From Actinomycetota bacterium (GTDB lineage: Bacteria; Actinomycetota; Acidimicrobiia; Acidimicrobiales; CADCTF01): DNA of 5,131 nucleotides. The stretch lies in the NCBI GenBank assembly GCA_019348305.1, contig JAHWJQ010000158.1:1-5131 (forward strand). The letters are read 5' to 3'. Below the pieces are notes generated by a model. The model ran no database searches and was not told the origin of the DNA. It saw only the letters and a list, made by a program, of their open reading frames with translations. Below are positions 1 to 5,131 of the stretch, piece after piece; position 1 is the stretch's first letter; every line of letters begins with the position of its first letter. A program made the translations under genes and the position numbers.

Positions 1-1234
1 TCCACTTGAGCGAGTCCTCGATCTTCAGGAACGCCAGCTTCCCTTTGTTCGTGGTGCTGAACGGGTCATCGCTCAGCCAGCCGTCGAGTTGGGGAACGGT
101 GTCCACGAAAGCCGGGAAGTCATAGAGCTTGGAGTTGTAGGTCGCGTGGGCCATGTTGGCCGTGTAGTGCAGCAGGAACTCCTTGGCGGCATCCGGGTTC
201 TTGGCGTGCTTGGGGACGATCCAGTTGTAGAGCACGTGCTGGGCGGCCAGTGCGGTCGCCGGTCCCTTCAACGCGGGAACGAAGAACACGTCGTCGGCCA
301 CGGCGGGGTTCGCCTCCTGAGCCGTGCGCCAGGCGGAGATCGAGTTGATGATGTAGCTCAGCTGGCCGGCGATCAGTCCCTGGTTGTTGGACGCTGCGTT
401 CCAGGCGAAGACCTCCTCCGTCATCGTCTGTTTGAACAGCTTGGCCATGAACTGCACGGCGTCGATGGTCTCGGGGGAGTTGAGAACGACGTTTTCGTCC
501 TTGTCCTGGATGGAACCCCCGTAGGACCAGATCAGTGCCCTGGCCGCCATGTTCGAATCGATCTCCTGGGACATGCCGATTCCCATCTGCACGCCCAGCT
601 TCTGTTTGATCTCGGTACCGCCCTCGAGCAGCTCGTCCCACGACGACGGGCCATCCGGCATGCCGACCTGCGCCCACAAGCTCTTGCGGTAGTCGCCCGG
701 ATCGGGGACCCACCCGGGGCTGTAGGCGTAGTAGACGCCCGTCTTGGGGTTGAAGCTGGTCCGCCGGCAGATCTCGAGCTGCTTGCCGAAGCGCCTCTCC
801 GCCTCGTCGTTGACGTCTTTGAGGTTGAGGACGCTGGGCTCGAACTGCGCCAGCGGGGCGATGTTCTGCACGAGGTCGTGCCCCGACCCAGCGGCGATCT
901 CGGCGGCCACCCGACCGGGGATCTCGGCGTTGTTGATGTGGTCGATGGTCACGTTGACGCCGGTCTTCGCCCCCCAAGCCTTGGCGAAGGGGTCGAACCA
1001 CTGGTCGTGATTCGGGACGAAGTGGCTCCACAGCAGAATCGACAGCTGCCCGCCCAACTTCGACGATGGCTCGCGGAACGTCGTTTCGGTCGGCGCGCCG
1101 GCGGCCTGCGCGACATCTTGGGGGCTGGGCGCAGCGCCGTTGTCGTCGCTGCCGCAGGCAGCGAACACCGCCATGGCCGCCGCGCCCTGCATGAATTGGC
1201 GGCGGGAGATCCGTCCTGGTGTCTCGGCGCCCAT
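1..1234 (-). CDS. ABC transporter extracellular solute-binding protein (family 1), Tat lipoprotein, 3' end cut by window edge
   Basis: The product should capture a solute, probably a sugar or related small molecule, outside the membrane and deliver it to an ABC permease. I read 411 residues in frame without a stop to the left edge, so only a short C-terminal part is missing if the length is the usual 420-450. The N-terminus carries a twin-arginine motif, SRRQFMQ (residues 10-16), a short Ala-rich hydrophobic stretch and a lipobox, FAAC, with the acylated Cys at 27. This predicts Tat export and lipid anchoring. A polar linker follows, then a first strand typical of SBP_bac_1 (LSILLWSHF, about 63-71), the segment YRKSLWAQVGMPDGPSSWDEL (about 180-200) and the late segment GLIAGQLSYIINS (about 285-297), all characteristic of the fold. 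The ATG at 1234 is chosen because GGAGGAGGG lies about 8 nt upstream and the next Met (residue 15) would destroy the Tat motif. No permease or ATPase is in the window; they may lie off the left edge. The substrate cannot be told. Confidence 0.9.
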   Translation of the reverse strand, partial: MGAETPGRISRRQFMQGAAAMAVFAACGSDDNGAAPSPQDVAQAAGAPTETTFREPSSKLGGQLSILLWSHFVPNHDQWFDPFAKAWGAKTGVNVTIDHINNAEIPGRVAAEIAAGSGHDLVQNIAPLAQFEPSVLNLKDVNDEAERRFGKQLEICRRTSFNPKTGVYYAYSPGWVPDPGDYRKSLWAQVGMPDGPSSWDELLEGGTEIKQKLGVQMGIGMSQEIDSNMAARALIWSYGGSIQDKDENVVLNSPETIDAVQFMAKLFKQTMTEEVFAWNAASNNQGLIAGQLSYIINSISAWRTAQEANPAVADDVFFVPALKGPATALAAQHVLYNWIVPKHAKNPDAAKEFLLHYTANMAHATYNSKLYDFPAFVDTVPQLDGWLSDDPFSTTNKGKLAFLKIEDSLKW

Positions 1235-1315
1235 GCGCCCGCCCTCCTCCCTTGCGGCCGGCGGAGCGATTGGGGTGCAGAGGAAGCGAGTTATGCCACC
1301 GACGGCGTGCTGACC

Positions 1316-1345
1316 ACTATCGGATTCGTCCGGCACAAGCTACAA
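1316..1345 (-). promoter_or_regulatory. possible promoter of the solute-binding protein gene
   Basis: On the minus strand TTGTAG (1345-1340) and GATAGT (1321-1316) are separated by 18 nt, a reasonable -35/-10 pair. It would give a 5' leader of about 75 nt before the ATG at 1234. The match is 3/6 for the -35 and 4/6 for the -10, so this is a weak prediction. Its position, after the upstream gene's stop and hairpin, supports a separate transcription unit for the transporter gene. Confidence 0.3.
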
Positions 1346-1369
1346 CCGCCGGGCGGCAACCGCAGGCGG
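1346..1369 (-). terminator. GC-rich hairpin just after the phosphatase stop codon, possible terminator
   Basis: On the minus strand, two bases after the TAG stop (1374-1372), an imperfect hairpin can form. The outer stem is 5 bp (1346-1350 with 1365-1369) and the inner stem 4 bp (1353-1356 with 1360-1363), with a CAA/TTG loop and small bulges. The following bases are TTGTAGCTTG, not a real T-run, so termination may be inefficient or Rho-assisted. It lies immediately upstream of the candidate -35 of the solute-binding gene. Confidence 0.35.
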
Positions 1370-1371
1370 GT

Positions 1372-2097
1372 CTACGTGAGCGGTTGGGCCCGCACGGTCA
1401 GGCCCTCGTCTAGGTGGGCCGTGTCGTTGAAGCGCCGGACCGTCCAGCGGTCACCGGCGACGACGAGATGGGAGATGGATGCGTTGTCGGCATTGAACGC
1501 GAACGGCTGTGACCCTGTCGCCTCCGCCAGGATGCGCCCGATGACGCCGGCGTGGGTGAACACCGCCACCCGTCGGTCGGGGTTCTCCATGGCGATGCGC
1601 TCGACCGCGCCCCGCACCCGGGCCGAAAACACTTCGGTCGCTTCGGCCCCCGGGATTACGTCCCAGCGCTGCTCCTGGAACAGGAGCACGGCAATCGGGT
1701 GCTGCTCGAGGACCTTGCGGCGGAACTTGCCGCCCTCCCATTCCCCCAGGTGGACCTCGCGGAGGCCGCGCTCGATCCGCAGCGACAGGCCGATGTCGCG
1801 CAGCAACGGCTCCGCCGTCTGCACGGTTCGCCTCATGACGGTGGCGTAGACGGCTTGGATGCCGTATCTCGCCAGCCTCCGTCCGACGCGCTCGGCTTGG
1901 TCGTGTCCCTGGGGGGACAGGGGCGGGTCGCCCTGCCCATCGACGAGGTCGAACGCCTCGCCCGTCACCGCCGGAACCGTCTCCCCGTGGCGGATCAGCA
2001 CCATCTCCGTCGACCCCGGCGGCCGCTCGTACTGCAGCTGGCGGAACGTCTTGGAGGCACTCGCGCCGAAACTGCGACCGCCGAGGCCGGCGGTCAT
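1372..2097 (-). CDS. histidine phosphatase family protein (phosphoglycerate mutase-like, PhoE/GpmB type)
   Basis: This is a 241-residue cytosolic phosphohydrolase of the histidine phosphatase (branch 1) superfamily. It transfers phosphate from a small phosphorylated substrate to a catalytic His and then to water. The signature is clear: LIRHGET with nucleophile His37 and Arg36; the phosphate-binding Arg90 in VMRRTVQTAEP; the probable proton donor Glu114 in LREVHLGEWEG; and the second catalytic His182 in VFTHAGVIGRI. All core residues are present, so it should be active. The substrate is not predictable; many relatives are broad-specificity phosphatases rather than true mutases. The start at 2097 has GAGGGG 5 nt upstream and keeps the segment RQLQYERPPGSTE that precedes the RHG motif in actinobacterial relatives. 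Upstream in-frame starts would run into the DinB-like gene, and the internal Met32 has a purine-rich box too close to it. It lies 85 bp downstream of the DinB-like gene on the same strand and may be cotranscribed with it. Confidence 0.92.
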   Translation of the reverse strand: MTAGLGGRSFGASASKTFRQLQYERPPGSTEMVLIRHGETVPAVTGEAFDLVDGQGDPPLSPQGHDQAERVGRRLARYGIQAVYATVMRRTVQTAEPLLRDIGLSLRIERGLREVHLGEWEGGKFRRKVLEQHPIAVLLFQEQRWDVIPGAEATEVFSARVRGAVERIAMENPDRRVAVFTHAGVIGRILAEATGSQPFAFNADNASISHLVVAGDRWTVRRFNDTAHLDEGLTVRAQPLT

Positions 2098-2102
2098 GTC
2101 TG

Positions 2103-2108
2103 CCCCTC
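2103..2108 (-). promoter_or_regulatory. ribosome binding site fixing the phosphatase start
   Basis: GAGGGG on the minus strand lies 5 nt before the ATG at 2097. The open frame extends upstream past this ATG to an ATG near 2451, so this site is the main local reason for choosing the 241-residue product over a 359-residue one overlapping the neighbouring gene. Confidence 0.6.
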
Positions 2109-2182
2109 GTTCGTCCGCGTCGCCGGCACCGGCGGCTGACCGTAGCCCGCCCCGCGACAACACGGCCACCGCAGCGATGCCA

Positions 2183-2731
2183 CTACGGGCCCGGCTGGAT
2201 GCGGGCGCGTCGGGCGGCGGCCAGGACCTTGTCCACGTCGCGGAGGTGGTGTGAGCCTTCGTGCACCGCCTGACGGGCCACGTCCAGCAGGTCCCGGGCA
2301 CCGGAGGGGGTGACGGCCTGTCTCTGCCAGCCTTCCGGATCGACTCCATCGAGCTGGGCCGCCAGGCGCTCGGCACCGGCCGACAGTCGCTCCAGTACGG
2401 CCGCGGGATCCTGATCCTCGCCCTGGGTTGCCCCGGGCCTTTCGTTCGCACCGACTTCTTCGAGGGTGGGACGGTCCTCGTGGTAGATGCGCCGAACCAT
2501 GTCGGCCGAGGACTCGAACACGCCGGCGACGTGGGCGGTGTACTCGAGGGCCGACCAAGTGACGGGGTCAGGTCGGCGGCGGATCAGCGCATCGCCCCCA
2601 TCGTCGTCCCGCGCCGCCGCCAGGGCCTGGCGGAACCGCCGCGGGAAGCTCCGAACGGCCACCTTGAGGTCGGGCGGCTGGAGGCGGCCGTAGTCGAGGC
2701 CACATTCGGGGCAGACCTGCGTCCTGGCCAT
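2183..2731 (-). CDS. DinB-like four-helix-bundle protein with N-terminal CPECG motif
   Basis: This 182-residue protein resembles the DinB/YfiT/MDMPI-N superfamily, small metal-binding helical bundles. Some members are thiol-dependent S-transferases using mycothiol or bacillithiol, and many have no known role. Visible hallmarks are WSALEYTAHVAGVF with putative metal ligand His67, and AVHEGSHHLRDVD near the C-terminus with His157, His161 and His162, matching the usual spaced His triad. The N-terminus carries CPECGLDY (Cys7, Cys10), which actinobacterial relatives often have; a single CxxC could contribute to zinc or redox chemistry, but this is inference. The start at 2731 is chosen because translation begins directly at the cysteine motif. 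There is no Shine-Dalgarno sequence; instead a -10-like CAGAAT ends 8 nt before the ATG, suggesting a leaderless mRNA. It is first in the leftward cluster and divergent from the methyltransferase. The biochemical activity is not known. Confidence 0.87.
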   Translation of the reverse strand: MARTQVCPECGLDYGRLQPPDLKVAVRSFPRRFRQALAAARDDDGGDALIRRRPDPVTWSALEYTAHVAGVFESSADMVRRIYHEDRPTLEEVGANERPGATQGEDQDPAAVLERLSAGAERLAAQLDGVDPEGWQRQAVTPSGARDLLDVARQAVHEGSHHLRDVDKVLAAARRARIQPGP

Positions 2732-2739
2732 GGTCGGCC

Positions 2740-2745
2740 ATTCTG
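2740..2745 (-). promoter_or_regulatory. candidate -10 box giving a leaderless transcript of the DinB-like gene
   Basis: On the minus strand CAGAAT (four of six to TATAAT, with the key A2 and T6 present) is followed by 8 nt and then the ATG at 2731. This spacing would put the transcription start at or very near the first base of the start codon, which fits the absence of a Shine-Dalgarno sequence. I see no convincing -35. Confidence 0.4.
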
Positions 2746-2775
2746 GCGGAACGCAGTGCGAATCCCACCAGCGCC

Positions 2776-2781
2776 TACGCT
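2776..2781 (+). promoter_or_regulatory. candidate -10 box giving a leaderless transcript of the methyltransferase gene
   Basis: TACGCT fits the actinobacterial -10 pattern TAnnnT and ends 8 nt before the ATG at 2790, so transcription would start at or next to the start codon. The intervening CGGCCGAG has no Shine-Dalgarno sequence. This box also supports the 2790 start over the upstream in-frame ATG at 2730. I see no good -35. Confidence 0.5.
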
Positions 2782-2789
2782 CGGCCGAG

Positions 2790-3566
2790 ATGGAGGAGCA
2801 GGACTACCGCACCACCTACGAGTTGGAGGATCACAACTGGTGGTTCGTGGGGATGCGCCGCATCGGGCTCTCGCTCCTGGCGCCGGCCTGGCGGCGGCCT
2901 CCCGACAGCCCTCCGCCCCGCATCCTCGACGTCGGTTGCGGCACCGGGATCATCCTGGAGCACCTCGAGCCCTACGGGCCGGCCACCGGGCTCGACTTCT
3001 CGGCCACCGCCCTCGAGTTCTGCCGGAAGCGAGGTGCGGCCAGGCTGGTCCAGGGCCAGGGCGAGCGGCTGCCCTTCGCCGATGAGTCCTTCGACGTGGT
3101 GACCGCCTTCGGAGTGGTCGAACACATCGACGACGACCGGGGCGCGGTGGCCGAGTGGTGCCGGGTGCTCAAGCCGGGCGGGCACCTTGTTCTGCTGACC
3201 AGCTCCTACCAGTGGCTCTGGAGCGGCCACGACGTGTCCAACCATCACGTCAGGCGTTACCTGCTGGCCGATGTCCGTGCTCTGCTGGAGGGTGCCGGGC
3301 TTCGGGCTGAGCGGTTGTCGTACGTGAACACCTTCCTGTTCCCGGCCATCCTGGCCATACGGGTCGTCGAACGGCTGCGCCGAGGCAGCACACCACCGGA
3401 GCCGCACAAGGACACGGGTGAGGTCCCCGAGCCCCTCAACCGGTTGTTCGTCCGGCTCCTCGACCTCGAGGGACGCATCATCAGCCGGCGGCGCCTGCCC
3501 TTCGGTGTGTCCATCATCGGCCGGGCCGCCAAGCCAGAGCAACCGACGAGGCGGGGTGGGTCGTGA
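2790..3566 (+). CDS. class I SAM-dependent methyltransferase (Methyltransf_11-like)
   Basis: This 258-residue enzyme should transfer a methyl group from S-adenosylmethionine. The Rossmann-type core is complete: motif I ILDVGCGTG (45-53), the acidic end of strand 2 in TGLDFS (Asp69), GERLPFADESFDVV (91-104), the helix after strand 4 with VVEHIDD (109-115), and VLKPGGHLVLL (126-136). N-terminal YELEDHNWWFVGMRR and the segment YQWLWSGHDVSNHHVRRY (140-157) are typical of a subgroup often encoded beside glycosyltransferases and lipid-glycan genes. The acceptor is unknown; a glycan, lipid-linked or polyprenyl-type substrate is inferred from context only. The C-terminal part (about 205-258) is basic, with PLNRLFVRLLDLEGRI and a hydrophobic patch, and may sit at the membrane surface. 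An in-frame ATG at 2730 exists but would add 20 residues unlike the family and overlap the divergent start codon. The stop overlaps the next gene's GTG by 4 bp, indicating coupling. Confidence 0.92.
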   Translation: MEEQDYRTTYELEDHNWWFVGMRRIGLSLLAPAWRRPPDSPPPRILDVGCGTGIILEHLEPYGPATGLDFSATALEFCRKRGAARLVQGQGERLPFADESFDVVTAFGVVEHIDDDRGAVAEWCRVLKPGGHLVLLTSSYQWLWSGHDVSNHHVRRYLLADVRALLEGAGLRAERLSYVNTFLFPAILAIRVVERLRRGSTPPEPHKDTGEVPEPLNRLFVRLLDLEGRIISRRRLPFGVSIIGRAAKPEQPTRRGGS

Positions 3567-4840
3567 CGCTGGCGCCGGCCGCTCCCCCGAGGAAGCGCCT
3601 CGGGAGCCCGGCCTTCGCCCTGGGCATCTTCGCCGCGCTCGCCCTTGCCGTCTTCGTCGACCTGCGCCTGTCACTCGCGCTGTTGCCTTACACGCCGATC
3701 GAGAGCTCATGGCCCGACCAGGGCTGGCTCGAGGGGTTCGCGCGGTGGGACTCTGGCTGGTACTTCCACATCGCCGAGAACGGCTACTTCTACAGCGGTC
3801 CCAACAAGCAATCAGCTGTCGCCTTCTTCCCCGCCTACCCCACGGCCATGAGGTTGGTGGCGGTAGTCGTGGGCGATGCCATTCAAGCCGGGATCGTGGT
3901 GACGCTGGCCGCCGGTGCCGGTGCCGCGGTGCTCTTCCTTCGCTGGTGCAGTGCCGCGTTGGGGAGCCGAACCGGGCGCCTGGCCCTGTTGTTGTTGCTG
4001 TTGTACCCCTTTTCCTTCTACCTGTTCGGAGCCGTCTACTCCGATGCGTTGTTCCTGCTCTCCGCGCTCGGGGCCTTTTCCCTGCTCGAGCGGGACCGCC
4101 CGCTGCTGGCGGGATTGGTGGGAATGGTGGCCACCGCCTCTCGCCCTGTGGGCGTGGCGCTGGTGGTCGGGCTGGTGCTGAGGGCACTCGAGGTGCGGGG
4201 GGTGCTCGGCGGCTCGCGCCGACACCTGTTCTTGGCGGCCGACGGGACTCGGGAAGCGGACAACGGCGGCCCGGTTCCACTGTTCCCGCGCCGGATCAGC
4301 ATCCGCCGGCTCAGGCCCGCCGACGCGGGCGTGCTCCTGTCGGGTCTCGGCCTCGCGTTGTTCTGCGCCCTCTTGTGGTGGCGCTTCCGGGAGCCCTTCG
4401 CCTTCGCGAAGGTGGGCGGTTCGGCCGGCTGGTACCGGACCATCGACCTCCCGACACTCGCCAAGGTCACCTTCTTCCAGAGGTGGCAGGGCTACGGCTT
4501 CAACGTCATCAATTTCTGGATCACGGTGCAGGGCCTCTTCACGCTCACAGCCCTCGCGCTGGTGCCCTCGATCGTGCGCCGGCTGGGCTGGGGCTACGGC
4601 GCCTATGTCCTGGTAGCAGTCGGGCTCGCCGCCGCCTCTTCCAAGGACTTCGTCGGCATGGGCCGGTATGTCCTCGTTGCCTTCCCGGTCTTCGCCGTAG
4701 CTGCCGACCTGCTCGCCGGCGCCTCCCACGCCGACGCCGGCGCGGGCCGGCGATGGCTCGCGCCGGCAACGCTGTCGGTGAGCGCGGGGCTGCTGGCGTG
4801 GATGGTCAGCCTCTATGCCCGCTACTACTTCCTGTCCTAA
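3563..4840 (+). CDS. PIG-V-like polytopic membrane mannosyltransferase (GT-C type)
   Basis: This 425-residue integral membrane protein resembles bacterial members of the PIG-V/GPI mannosyltransferase II family, GT-C enzymes that use polyprenyl-phosphate sugars on the outer face of the membrane. A first membrane span (about 17-41) leads into an extracytoplasmic segment containing FARWDSGWYFHIAENGY (59-75), whose Asp63 is the expected catalytic acid, followed by AVAFFPAYP (85-93). Further spans are visible near 98-126, 138-175, 182-208, 255-273, 317-337, 344-360, 369-385 and 399-420. Later family-like motifs are ATASRPVG (190-197) and GRYVLVAFPVFA (367-378). A basic hydrophilic loop of about 45 residues (210-254) separates two spans. 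The GTG start overlaps the methyltransferase stop in GTGA, with a G-rich stretch upstream, so translation is probably coupled. Donor and acceptor sugars are inferred from the family and not proven; another GT-C sugar specificity is possible. Confidence 0.85.
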   Translation: MTLAPAAPPRKRLGSPAFALGIFAALALAVFVDLRLSLALLPYTPIESSWPDQGWLEGFARWDSGWYFHIAENGYFYSGPNKQSAVAFFPAYPTAMRLVAVVVGDAIQAGIVVTLAAGAGAAVLFLRWCSAALGSRTGRLALLLLLLYPFSFYLFGAVYSDALFLLSALGAFSLLERDRPLLAGLVGMVATASRPVGVALVVGLVLRALEVRGVLGGSRRHLFLAADGTREADNGGPVPLFPRRISIRRLRPADAGVLLSGLGLALFCALLWWRFREPFAFAKVGGSAGWYRTIDLPTLAKVTFFQRWQGYGFNVINFWITVQGLFTLTALALVPSIVRRLGWGYGAYVLVAVGLAAASSKDFVGMGRYVLVAFPVFAVAADLLAGASHADAGAGRRWLAPATLSVSAGLLAWMVSLYARYYFLS

Positions 4841-4844
4841 CGAG

Positions 4845-4874
4845 TTCGGAGCTGTTCGGCTCCTATGAAAGAAT
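4845..4874 (+). promoter_or_regulatory. possible tRNA-His promoter
   Basis: TTCGGA (4845-4850) and AAGAAT (4869-4874) are separated by 18 nt and would start transcription near 4881, a few bases before the mature 5' end. TATGAA at 4864 is an alternative -10. This short AT-rich patch stands out in its GC-rich surroundings, but neither hexamer is strong. Confidence 0.3.
4848..4863. other. small inverted repeat after the glycosyltransferase gene
   Basis: GGAGC and GCTCC form a perfect 5-bp stem around TGTTCG, beginning 7 bp after the TAA stop at 4840. There is no T-run on the plus strand, so it is a weak candidate for a 3' end or processing hairpin and may be chance. Confidence 0.25.
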
Positions 4875-4886
4875 GATCCGCTTCGC

Positions 4887-4961
4887 GGTGGCTATAGCTC
4901 AGCTGGTTAGAGCGCCTGGTTGTGGTCCAGGAGGTCGGGGGTTCAACCCCCGTCGCTCACC
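4887..4961 (+). tRNA. tRNA-His (anticodon GTG), with mispaired T arm and acceptor stem
   Basis: The cloverleaf folds with G-1 at 4887 opposite C73 at 4961, the identity feature of bacterial tRNA-His. The D stem GCTC/GAGC (4897-4900, 4910-4913) and the anticodon stem CCTGG/CCAGG (4915-4919, 4927-4931) are perfect, and the loop TTGTGGT carries anticodon GTG at 4922-4924. The variable loop is AGGTC and the T loop is TTCAACC. CCA is not encoded; the 3' end continues CCG after C73. The T stem has a G:G clash (4938/4952) and a G:U pair, and the acceptor stem has mismatches at positions 5:68 (C:C) and 7:66 (A:C) with wobbles at 4:69 and 6:67. The 5' acceptor strand GTGGCTA would need TAGCCAC but faces CGCTCAC. 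It may be functional but weakened, or this copy may be altered or misassembled. The identity call itself is firm. Confidence 0.88.
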
Positions 4962-4971
4962 CCGCTGTGAG

Positions 4972-5001
4972 AGGCCGTCCCGAGGATTGGGGGCGGCCTT
5001 T
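4972..5001 (+). terminator. Rho-independent terminator after tRNA-His
   Basis: A 10-bp stem (4972-4981 with 4990-4999, one G:U pair) encloses the loop GAGGATTG and is followed by a short T-run (TTT, 4999-5001) and then CGTCG. It starts about 11 nt after the tRNA 3' end and is the strongest terminator-like structure in the window. It separates the tRNA from the next gene. Confidence 0.7.
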
Positions 5002-5058
5002 CGTCGTCCCCGTACCACACCCGGCCGGGTCCCCGGCACGTCGAAGGAAGAGCGCGTC

Positions 5059-5131
5059 ATGACCGTCCACCCCGTGGTGATCACCGGCACCCCCGTCCTG
5101 CACCGCCCCGCCGCCAGGGTCACGGCCTTCG
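5059..5131 (+). CDS. def: peptide deformylase, N-terminal fragment (cut by window edge)
   Basis: Only 24 residues are visible, beginning MTVHPVVITGTPVLHRPA and continuing to VTAF. This matches the start of actinobacterial peptide deformylases, which have a P-I/V-x-I-x-G-x-P-V-L-h-x-P-A-x-x-V pattern. The enzyme removes the formyl group from the N-terminal Met of new proteins, using a metal held by Cys and HExxH motifs that lie beyond the window. AAGGAAG at 5044-5050 sits about 10 nt before the ATG and supports this start. The family call rests on the N-terminal pattern alone, so the catalytic motifs remain unseen. Confidence 0.72.
   Translation, partial: MTVHPVVITGTPVLHRPAARVTAF

Noticed and set aside
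89..1849. Long plus-strand open frame (586 codons) across the solute-binding and phosphatase genes
   Set aside because: It is antisense to two genes with clear family motifs. Its translation is low-complexity and rich in Gly, Val, Arg and His, as expected from GC-rich shadow frames, and it matches no family I recognise.
2098..2451. N-terminal extension of the phosphatase to a 359-residue protein
   Set aside because: The extension is out-of-frame shadow of the DinB-like gene and is Pro/Arg-rich, and a good Shine-Dalgarno sequence sits before the ATG at 2097.
2730..2789. Upstream ATG at 2730 as the methyltransferase start
   Set aside because: It lies in a CCATGG that is also the divergent gene's start codon and has no ribosome site. 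The 20 extra residues do not look like the family, and the TACGCT box fits a start at 2790.
3962..4004. Run of TTG/CTG repeats in the glycosyltransferase gene
   Set aside because: It encodes the poly-Leu membrane span (residues about 140-147) and needs no explanation as a separate repeat element.
2775..4280. Long minus-strand open frame (501 codons) opposite the methyltransferase and glycosyltransferase
   Set aside because: The translation is Arg/Pro-rich shadow sequence without domains, while the plus strand carries complete recognisable proteins.
4878..4888. CCGC-TTC-GCGG mini-hairpin overlapping the tRNA 5' end
   Set aside because: A 4-bp GC stem is expected by chance here, and it would compete with the tRNA fold; nothing else supports a role.
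1..5131. CRISPR arrays, insertion sequences, phage or toxin-antitoxin genes
   Set aside because: I saw no spaced direct repeats, transposase or integrase motifs, or paired small ORFs with convincing features on either strand.

Overview
The window is a GC-rich stretch of ordinary bacterial chromosome. It is most likely from an actinobacterium, possibly of the Acidimicrobiia type. This is inferred from strong G/C at third codon positions, leaderless-looking starts with TAnnnT-type -10 boxes, a DinB-like protein with an N-terminal CPECG motif, and a tRNA-His without encoded CCA. The GC bias opens long antisense reading frames across the real genes; these are treated as shadows.

Layout. The left half (1-2731) reads leftward and carries three genes in transcription order: a DinB-like protein (2731-2183), a histidine phosphatase (2097-1372), and a Tat-exported lipoprotein that is the solute-binding subunit of an ABC importer (1234 to beyond the left edge). 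The solute-binding gene probably has its own promoter in the 137-bp gap before it. A 58-bp divergent spacer (2732-2789) separates this side from the rightward genes. Those are a class I SAM-dependent methyltransferase (2790-3566) and, overlapping it by 4 bp, a polytopic PIG-V-like glycosyltransferase (3563-4840). A tRNA-His(GTG) follows (about 4887-4961), then a good intrinsic terminator (4972-5001). The start of a peptide deformylase gene (5059 onward) is cut by the right edge.

How the genes fit together. The methyltransferase and the membrane glycosyltransferase look translationally coupled and probably act on the same membrane-associated glycan or lipid-linked substrate, which cannot be named from sequence. 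The leftward DinB-like and phosphatase genes have no obvious shared pathway. The solute-binding protein implies permease genes beyond the left edge. The tRNA and deformylase are translation housekeeping functions.

I found no convincing evidence for an undescribed defence, mobile or RNA-based system. The points most worth checking are the tRNA-His, whose two halves do not pair properly, and the divergent spacer, which seems to drive leaderless transcripts in both directions.
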